Assembly: GCF_963678635.1 (NCBI RefSeq)
Contig: NC_087065.1
Coordinates: 7,031,209 to 7,095,208 of the forward strand
From: Symsagittifera roscoffensis
Taxonomy: Eukaryota > Xenacoelomorpha > Acoela > Convolutidae
Direction: 5' to 3'
Length of the DNA stretch: 64,000 nucleotides
Below the pieces are notes generated by a model, which made no database searches, was not told the origin of the DNA, and saw only the letters and a list, made by a program, of their open reading frames with translations. Below are positions 57,060 through 64,000 of the stretch, piece by piece. How positions within the stretch are numbered: the stretch's first letter is position 1; every line of letters begins with the position of its first letter. The translations under genes were made by a program, and so were the position numbers.

Positions 57060-59160
57060 GAAATGGTGAACTAGAATAAAGTCAACAGTTGCCGAAAACA
57101 CGACGTCAAAAACGTTCGCACAAAAATTGTTTGTATTGACTGCAACTTCCGGAAAAAAATCAAAGTGGAAGTCAACTATAGAAAATTTAAGAGTTGGATT
57201 TAATGTGTTGACCAAACAGTCCAGAAAAAATGAAACAAAACTTGACCTTCAAAAACTAGCTGAAGTTTCACAGTGCCTTTTAATTTAATTGGAGCAGCGC
57301 TCGCTTAAAAAAATATCTTCCTGGCCGTGTATTATTATTAAAACTTATGCAGCTCGAACGAAAGCACAAACTAAAAAAGCTTAATAGAATTTTGATTTAC
57401 TTGATAGCATTTGCTGAATTGCTAATCAGCTTATCAGTAATGGTTTTGAGATAGCGCGTTTGAGATTTTTTTAGGATTGTGAAACCTTCACTAACAAAAA
57501 TGTCCCCAGTAGGTACTATTTTCGGCAAAATCATATTCCAAAACCCAAACTTTTGATGAAATTTATCCGAAAAACGCTGCGAAATATCTGGCCGTTTTCT
57601 GAAAAAATCTTTCTTGGAGAAATCGCGGAAAATTGTTTCTATTCAGCTTAAAAAAATGAAACTTTAAGTCCTTTTTTTGCAATTTTAAATTACAAAAAAA
57701 ACAGTAGACTTTGACGAACAGCTTTTCTCCAAGACAACTGTTGTTGTTTTTGTATCGGATGTCAGTTGAGACATAATTTGACGACAGATTTTGATTGAGA
57801 AAAGAAAATCAGTTTACGGTACAACCGCATACCCCCTCAAATATGGTGGTTATGTTTTTTTTCAAACTTCGATTTGGGCATTACTGTTTTTTGATTTCAA
57901 CCTTATCTCAATTTCAAGCAAAAGCAAGTGTGGGAACGTTTAAAAAAATTTGAAAAAGAAGAGCGCAAAACTACCAAAAACTGCCAAAAAAATACAATTT
58001 TTAGCCTTTTTTACGTTAGAAATGCAGACTACAAAATAAATGGTTCCAGGTTTTGAAATAGCTCGAACGAAAAAATGTGAACAATAAAAAAAAACAAGGC
58101 CCGCTGTTTTCGATTGAAAACGATTTTTTTTCTAGCCCTGTAATAATTTTAAATTACATGCATTTTGAACAAAAAGCCCAAACTAAAATGGCTCACTGGA
58201 TTTTTTTACTTGATAAGTTTTGAATAATCCTGAAGAGTGACGAATTTGAGACAGCGCGCAAGGAACGCCCTTTTTTTCAGGGATATTCAACCTTCACCAC
58301 CCAAAACGTCTACCGCAGGTACTCTTTCACGACAACCATATTTGGTAAAATCATATATAAAACAAAGTTTTTTTTGCTGAAAATTATTCTGGCAGTTTTT
58401 TTTAGAGAAACTTTTTCTTGGAAAATCGCTGAAATTTTAAAGTTAACTTTTAAAAAAATGTCAATGATTTTTGAAATTTCTTGACAAAAAACCATTAGAT
58501 TTTGATAAACAGCTTTTCTCCAGGAAAAGCGTGGTTAATTTTGTCTTGGATGTCAACAGAATTACGCCTTTTTCTGACAGATTTGGATGCTCCAGGTTAT
58601 GAACGAGAAAAGAAAATCAATTTACGGTGCAACCGCATACCGCCTCAATTGTGATGGTTAGGGATTAAATCCGACTTTCGGTTTCGGCACTACTTTAAGA
58701 TTTTTTTTTTATTTATACTTACTCTCATTTTCAGGCAAAAGCAAATTTTGTGTAGCTCAAAAAAATTTCACGAAGCAGCCTCAACCAAAAAACTACAGAT
58801 TTAGCCTAAAAATTTCCTGCGATGCAGCTAATTTATAGAATTTATAGACAAGAGGTGTAGAATGCAAAATATTTGGTTCCAGGTTTTGAAATAGCTCAAA
58901 CGAAAAAATGTAAACTAGAAAAAGTCAACATCCGACACTAAAATTTTTCAACAACTGACGCAAAAAAAGTTATTTGCTTATATTGCCTTTGAATTCCTTG
59001 AACTAAGTTTTCTTTTTTAGCCAACTAGAAAAGAAAGTTAATTACAGAATAGTTGTGACTTGATTTTGATGCTTTGATTAAACAATCCAGAAAATTTAAT
59101 ACAAAAACTTGAATTTCCAACAATTTTCTTACAAACTATGTAAGCGTTAGACCAATTGAA
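57060..59160. repeat. tandem duplication of about 0.8 kb with flanking partial unit
   Basis: ACAGCTTTTCTCCA at 57,718 and 58,509, TTTACGG.ACAACCGCATACC at 57,814 and 58,621, and GGTTCCAGGTTTTGAAATAG at 58,042 and 58,876 show direct units about 0.79-0.83 kb apart. A further match, GAACTAGAATAAAGTCAACA at about 57,068 with AAACTAGAAAAAGTCAACAT at 58,913, extends the series. Non-coding and diverged. Confidence 0.7.
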
Positions 59161-60095
59161 ACCAGACTGCTCGTATCAGGACAAAGACTTGAATTTCTCA
59201 GGACAAAGACTTGAAGGTCTATGGAACAGTGCACGTTTAAAAAAATGATGAAACCTTCAAAAAAAAATGTATTATTTTATATTGACCAATTAACATGCCC
59301 CAATTCAATTTGGAAGAATAGCTGTCTTCTTCATACTCTCATTGGAAAATATTTTCCAAAAGAAATGGATACTGTTGGGGTCCGAGAAGTTTTATTCGGA
59401 TTATATGAAGAAAAAAATATATTGTTTTTTCAACTATGTGGGGAAAAGTTATTTTTTTTGGGATTATAAAATAAACCAAAATATATAATTTTGCGATTAT
59501 TTAGAGACCTTTTTTTGCGATCTTTCGGCGACAAAAAATATTTTCGCGGTTTTATATGGAGATAGTAACTAAATTTCAATGAGCTAATATAATAGGTAAT
59601 TTGGCTCAAAAACAAAACATTTTTTTTTCTATTATAATAGAAATTGATTGCTATATTAATTACACATTGTAGATTATCAATTTATTATTTTTTGAAAAAA
59701 ATTTGGTGCAGTTAAATTGGCCTTGGAATGATTCATGTTGTCTTACTCTTCAAGACCAGAAAACTTTGTTAACTCTCCCAATCTGTAGCAAAATTAAACA
59801 TTTTAAAACCCCCATAATTTTACAAAAAAATAATTACCGGAAACATATCTTTTCAAATTTGAGTTCAAGGCAACAATACCTTTCGAATGATTTAAAAACA
59901 TTTAGCCAAAAATGCTTTGTTAAAAAGTCGAAACTGGTATGGAGAAAACAACCAACCCGACTTCAAATTTTGCGTTATTTTGTTCGAAAGTCGGAACAAT
60001 AACTTTTTTATTTGTTCAAAATGAAAAAATTGTTGAAATGGGGACAATTTTATCGCTAACAACTATCTATTTTCAGATCAAATTAAATAGAAACA
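59161..60095. other. intronic AT-rich stretch near the upstream exon
   Basis: Frames of 82 codons (59,221-59,469) and 99 codons (59,703-60,002) on the plus strand show no recognised domain. Confidence 0.3.
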
Positions 60096-60110
60096 TTTCA
60101 GTTCGGGTAC

Positions 60111-60294
60111 CATATGCGTGTCCTGTCGTAGACGGTGAACTCTACAGCAGTGTGTGCTATGTCTTCAGACGTTGTTGACACATGGAATGTGAACACTTCT
60201 TTGAACACGGGACAAGTCGTCTTCCGCCTCACTTTAGTTTTCTTCATCAGCACGGCACGTGACTCCTGAACCACCAACACCTTCACGTACGGAT
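60111..60294 (-). CDS. synaptotagmin-like gene, C2B exon
   Basis: 184-base exon between acceptor CTAGCTTCTCTTAG and donor GTACCC. It encodes PYVKVLVVQESRAVLMKKTK, then VRRKTTCPVFKEVFTFHV and HTAVEFTVYDRTRI, the central part of a C2B domain: start of the Ca2+-binding loop at DPYVKV, the polybasic strand KKTKVRRKT (binds phosphoinositides and SNAREs in known family members), NPV-type turn as CPVF, and loop 3. In loop 3 the pattern DRT...SDD keeps two of three acidic positions; the middle one (usually Asp) is Thr, so Ca2+ binding may be weak. The preceding exon, ending with the G of the Asp codon, was not found up to 64,000. Confidence 0.85.
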
Positions 60295-61003
60295 CTAAGA
60301 GAAGCTAGATAGAAGACGAGTGAAAAAACATCGAGAAGGTTCTAGAACATTCTGAATACCAAAGAGAGCTCATAAACACACGAACATAAAACTGTAGCTT
60401 CCTTCAAAATGAAATGTTTGCAAAATTTGGCGAAAAAAAAGTTTAGGAAAGAAATCATGAATCCTTGTCATTAAGAACCCAAACACAGAATCGTTTGCCA
60501 GGTAGCTACAGTTCAAGTTGAATTGTAGCTAACCGGCTCTCTATAGTTCTCTGATTCGGCAATTAATAGCAAACACGCATCATTTTTTCTTTACAACTTT
60601 TTCATTATGCTTTGCACAAACTGCATTGGTCAAATTGAGTTTCAGAAGCAATTATTGTGTTTTTAGAAAGGCCAAGTTTCCAACAACAAAAAAACTCAAA
60701 AATATTTTTGACCTTTTTTCTAGGGTATTTGCTGGCAAATTTGTTAAAATTACCCGGGTTAGCTTCCATACAAAAAACGCTTATGATACATTTCTATGCG
60801 TAGGTTCTGTGGAAAAAATTCTTGTCATACAATTTCATAGCATGGAAAAATGCTTAATATGCTATTTTGATACATTTTTTTTTCTATAGAGTTGTATGGA
60901 TTTTTCTGTTAAGCTTTTTTCAAAAGTATTGAATTGTACTATAAGCATTTTTTGTCAGCCTGAACTTAGTCCAACGCACGCTCCTCATCAAACCATCAAA
61001 TTG
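60295..61003. other. upstream intron of the synaptotagmin-like gene
   Basis: No exon recognised. A short palindrome (GTAGCTACAGTTCAA with GTTGAATTGTAGCTAAC) lies at about 60,504-60,535. Confidence 0.4.
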
Positions 61004-61449
61004 CAGGGGCAGATTTAGGGGGAGGGGGCAGAGAAGCGGACGTCCCCCCCCCCCCCTTCAGGGATTCGACCCCTTACCGACCCAAAGTGTCCCCCTTTGA
61101 ACTATTTTCAGATATCCAATTTTGGCTGATGGACTCTAAAAATTTTCTAAAGGCGCCTTTGTCGCCAATATACACTTATATTAAGGGGGGAAAGCGCGCC
61201 GAAAAAAACGCGATTTTTTTTGGTAAAATTTTTCAAAAAGTATCTAAAAACGCATTTTTTGGCCTTTTTTTTCAAAGTTTTGCCTGCGGCGCAGAAAGTT
61301 TGTCTAAAACAGACCTTTTAAGTGCTTTGGGAGAGCTCGGAAAACCAATTTAGTCGACCTAAAAAAAGTCGACAAAATTTCGAAAAAATTTTAAAAGTCC
61401 GCCCCCCCCCCCCCCCCCCTAGAGAAAATCATAGATAGAACCGCCCCTG
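61004..61449. mobile_element. hAT-type MITE (446 bases) with 8-base target duplication
   Basis: Left end CAGGGGCAGATTTAGGGGG; right end, reversed, CAGGGGCGGTTCTATCTATG. Flanks are TCAAATTG (60,996-61,003) and TCAAAATG (61,450-61,457), seven of eight identical, as expected for hAT. Poly-C tracts sit inside both ends (61,044-61,056 and 61,402-61,419). The 88-codon plus-strand frame inside has no transposase features, so it is non-autonomous. Confidence 0.75.
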
Positions 61450-62149
61450 TCAAAATGGCGGATATTTTTTCCGTAGAAGGCGCCTTTCGAAGATTTTAAG
61501 GTTGGTCGACCAAGAACGAATGTTAGAAGTTAGTACAAAAAAGGAAAAAAGCCTAAATGCGCTCATAATTTATGTCAATTTCGTTATTTGAAAGAGGAGA
61601 TAGAAATTAAAAAACAGCGCAAGACTTTATGTTTGACTATTCGGGAATCTCGACTAGGGATTCTTTTGGTCGAAATCTGGCAAGTGTTTTTTGGCGTCTA
61701 AAAATTTCACGGGGTACCACTATTGCAGACCAAATTGATCAAACTGTGGTAGACCTGAAGCTAGAAGTCAAGTGATAAAATTTACGACACAAAGAAACTT
61801 TTAGAAGCAAAAATTGGTGGAAAAACTCATCGTTCTTAAAAAAAAGCATTGTTTTTTGGCTTAAAAGGAATATGTTTGCATTGCATTCGAAAAGTTATGG
61901 ACACTACTCAATAGGTATTGTGTTTGGCTATAATGCGGTATGTTTGCATTGCACTCGAAATTTTTTTTGACAGTTATCAATAACTTTTGTGACCGCGTGA
62001 TAAGGAAACTTGACACTAACAGAAACCAAAAATTCACTTTTTGAACACTTTATCTTTTTTTTGAAAGGGCGCCTTTGGCGCCAGAGTATTCGATTTTGAT
62101 ATCAAGAAAAGTTTTGATTCGTGAAAATTTGATTCGCGGCTTTTTCGAG
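61450..62149. other. AT-rich stretch
   Basis: No recognised content; GGCGCCTTT words recur at 61,479, 62,067 and, in the MITE, 61,153. Confidence 0.35.
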
Positions 62150-63431
62150 CGGCATTGTCCAAGCTGCATTTTTATTTGCATCTACAATTTCAGCTCACTG
62201 GACAGGGAAGGACATCAATTTTGCAATACCGGCAATCCACCCACCCGACTGCAAACCCTGCCATTGAAACTTGTCACAAAACGGGAAAACACGAAGAGCG
62301 AACGTTTGGCCCTAAACAGCTGGAACAAAACCAGTTTATTGCCTTCTCCACGATTTAAGAGGAACTAAACTGCTGCTTCTGCTTCTGCTCCTGCCTCGCC
62401 AAACTCGGAAAAATAATGAACGCTTGGAGATCACAGAAACTTGCCAACGAGACAACCGAGATCTCAAAAAGGAGCTGACCAAAAAATGAGCAGACCTGGA
62501 GAGGCCCATCTAATTAGCCAGAGCTATCACGGAGCTGCAAAAACTTCTGTTGTTCCAGGTGGAGTCCAGCTCACTATCAAGGAGCGTGTACGTGCACTGT
62601 GCGGCTTTTTGACTCAAGCTGACTTTTGCTCTGACTTTCCGATTCATCATTTTACTTCGCGGTTCTGCAAACAGTTTTGATGATTTCCGTGAAATCATAC
62701 GGAGCTTGCAGCCACAAACCAGCAAGACTGCATTCCCCATGATGTCTGACATTCAATGGATTAGGTTGAATTACTCGATGCTGTTCTTTCTTATATACAG
62801 CTCAAGTCTACTAATGAAGCTACGCTAGAAGACTTCATCAAATGGCTTGTGGAACGCTGAGATTCTGATTGCCCTGATGAAATTGAAGAACCTGCTCAAA
62901 TCCCTTAAAGCTGCAAGCATTTATCTAGATTTTCCGAACATCCTCAGTCAATGAATTACATCTGGAATTTGCGTCCAATTTTCCAGCAATAGCTCGATGG
63001 TGAAAGCAATGGTCACAAAAAAAACCAAGTTGACGTTGAAAGCTGGTTGATTTTCATATTGCGTGCCACAAAGGTAGGCTTCCTATAGCCTCATCGATTT
63101 TTGACTACCGTTCCTTCCAGATGTTGACTTGCCCGGCGAATTCGAAGTTTGATTTGGTTTCCCTTGTACACGGATAGGCCAAAAAGTTTCACAGCTGTCT
63201 TAGAAAATTTCTCAACGGCAGTACTTTTTGCTTTACTTTTCAGATTGGTGCTACCCTCTTCGTGACGGTTTGCACGCTGAGTGCTCTTTTTCAAACATGA
63301 AACTACTAAAACGCTACCTTCGATCAAATTTGAAGAAGGATCAATTTTCGACTGTGGCGTTTATTTACATCCAGAAAACTGAGGAAATCAAAATCGAGGA
63401 GATGATTCACAGATCTGCCACAATAAGTTGA
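62150..63431 (+). pseudogene. decayed hAT-type transposase
   Basis: Base composition rises above the surroundings and coding-like pieces occur in changing frames. A coiled-coil-like segment (NRDLKKELTKK, ARAITELQKLLLFQVE) lies at about 62,440-62,570. LDAVLSYIQLKSTNEATLED then FIKWLVER is at about 62,775-62,860. A clean C-terminal frame from 63,228 reads HAECSFSNMKLLKRYLRSNL, KKDQFSTVAFIYI and ends at 63,429. The C-terminus fits the hAT dimerisation signature (ERxFSxxxxIKxxLRSxL...RLxxLxxL). Stops and frame changes upstream make it a pseudogene. Whether it mobilised the 61-kb MITE is unknown. Confidence 0.5.
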
Positions 63432-63831
63432 AGACTCTAATTTCGATAATTTAATTTCGATTGTTTTATTATTGTAACTATTTCAACCTTTTTGTCAAAA
63501 TCGTTCTCCCATTCCCCAGTCAAGAAAATATTAGATTGCCCTTGAGTATGTTTCATCTTGTGTTCAACGCAAGCCCCCTTATTGAGCTTGTGTTGTCGAA
63601 TGAAAGATGAAAAAACTGTAAATAGAGTTTTTGCTTTACGAACAGTTTTTTTTGCAAAATCAAATTGCCAAATTATTCATTCAGCAAACTGTTTTTTAAG
63701 AAGTAATTGCCATTAGAGTTGATGGCTCTTTTTCTGTAAACCCTCCGTTGATTCTCATGCAAGCTGGGAGGAAAGCAAGAGTGGGCAAGTTTGTTATAGC
63801 TTTAAAAATCTCGCCTCTTTTTATTTTTCCA
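63432..63831. other. spacer, nothing recognised
   Basis: Short frames only. Confidence 0.35.
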
Positions 63832-64000
63832 TTTTCGACCACCTCGACTCTATTTTCGACCATGCCGCGACTAATTGTTCGACCGCCGCGACTAATTTTT
63901 TGGCTATGCCGCGACTAAGTTTTTGACGGCCGCGTTTACTTTTTCGACCATCGCGACCGAGATACAGTATTTCCGGAGTTTGTCCGCGACTTAAAACCCT
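63832..64000. repeat. degenerate CGCGACTAA array, continues past the window
   Basis: TTTTCGACC and GCCGCGACTAA words alternate every 20-27 bases. The TTCGACC element is shared with the satellite at 41.7-42.5 kb and the CGCGAC element with the array at 32.5 kb. Confidence 0.6.

Larger units (their letters stand above)
47221..60110 (-). other. 12,890-base intron of the synaptotagmin-like gene
   Basis: Defined by the donor GTACCC just below 60,111 and the acceptor ending TTACAG at 47,221. It contains repeats and mobile elements listed separately and no convincing extra exon. Splicing is inferred from phase and domain continuity. Confidence 0.75.

Noticed and set aside
1-64000. CRISPR arrays, tRNA and rRNA genes, riboswitches, bacterial promoters
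   Set aside because: None seen; the tandem arrays lack spacer/repeat structure of CRISPR and the window is eukaryotic in character.

Overview
This is AT-rich metazoan nuclear DNA, most likely from an invertebrate. The reasons are a C2-domain gene of the synaptotagmin type split by a GT-AG intron of about 12.9 kb, very low coding density, and dense layers of decayed transposable elements of several classes. No species is assigned. No bacterial-style operon, CRISPR array, tRNA or rRNA was seen.

Left third (1-32 kb): this is a graveyard of one large Ty3/gypsy-like LTR retroelement family. Copy RE1 (minus strand, 1 to about 5,540) has a leader/LTR-like block, three accessory ORFs before gag, a long gag with a CCHC knuckle, and a frameshifted retropepsin; its pol lies off the left edge. 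Copy RE2 (plus strand, about 5,760-7,790) is a truncated 5' part lying head to head with RE1, so 4.4-7.4 kb is a large palindrome. Copy RE3 (minus strand, about 29.5 kb down to about 14.4 kb) keeps recognisable pre-gag ORFs, gag, protease, reverse transcriptase (YLDD), RNase H and integrase, followed by a decayed envelope-like region with a signal-peptide-like start. RE3 is badly rearranged: its gag-tail plus protease block is repeated in tandem and the start of its env-like region is copied, inverted, into its integrase. Between RE2 and RE3 (8.64-12.88 kb, plus strand) lies a dead family-B DNA polymerase of the kind carried by Polinton/Maverick-like elements. It has N-terminal zinc fingers, an OTU-like motif, lost catalytic aspartates, and a 193-base inverted duplication of its motif C segment.

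Middle (29-47 kb): a 1.5-kb tandem duplication carries a conserved 138-base exon-like ORF with a perfect splice donor. Further right are a (GTT)28 microsatellite, a 247-base tandem duplication, a minus-strand exon with two zinc fingers resembling those of the polymerase element, two unrecognised minus-strand ORFs (one of 237 aa), a 156-base higher-order satellite, a fold-back element, and a MITE with TAATCGATTA repeats and a G-rich core.

Right third (47-64 kb): two exons of a synaptotagmin-like gene (minus strand, 60,111-60,294 and 47,040-47,220) encode most of a C2B domain and its C-terminus. Their 12,890-base intron holds a second copy of the MITE, several poly-G/poly-C tracts tied to hAT-like termini, tandem repeats and a GTCGCAA-type array. 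Upstream of the gene's visible part lie a hAT MITE with a near-perfect 8-base target duplication, a decayed hAT transposase C-terminus, and a CGCGACTAA-type array running off the right edge.
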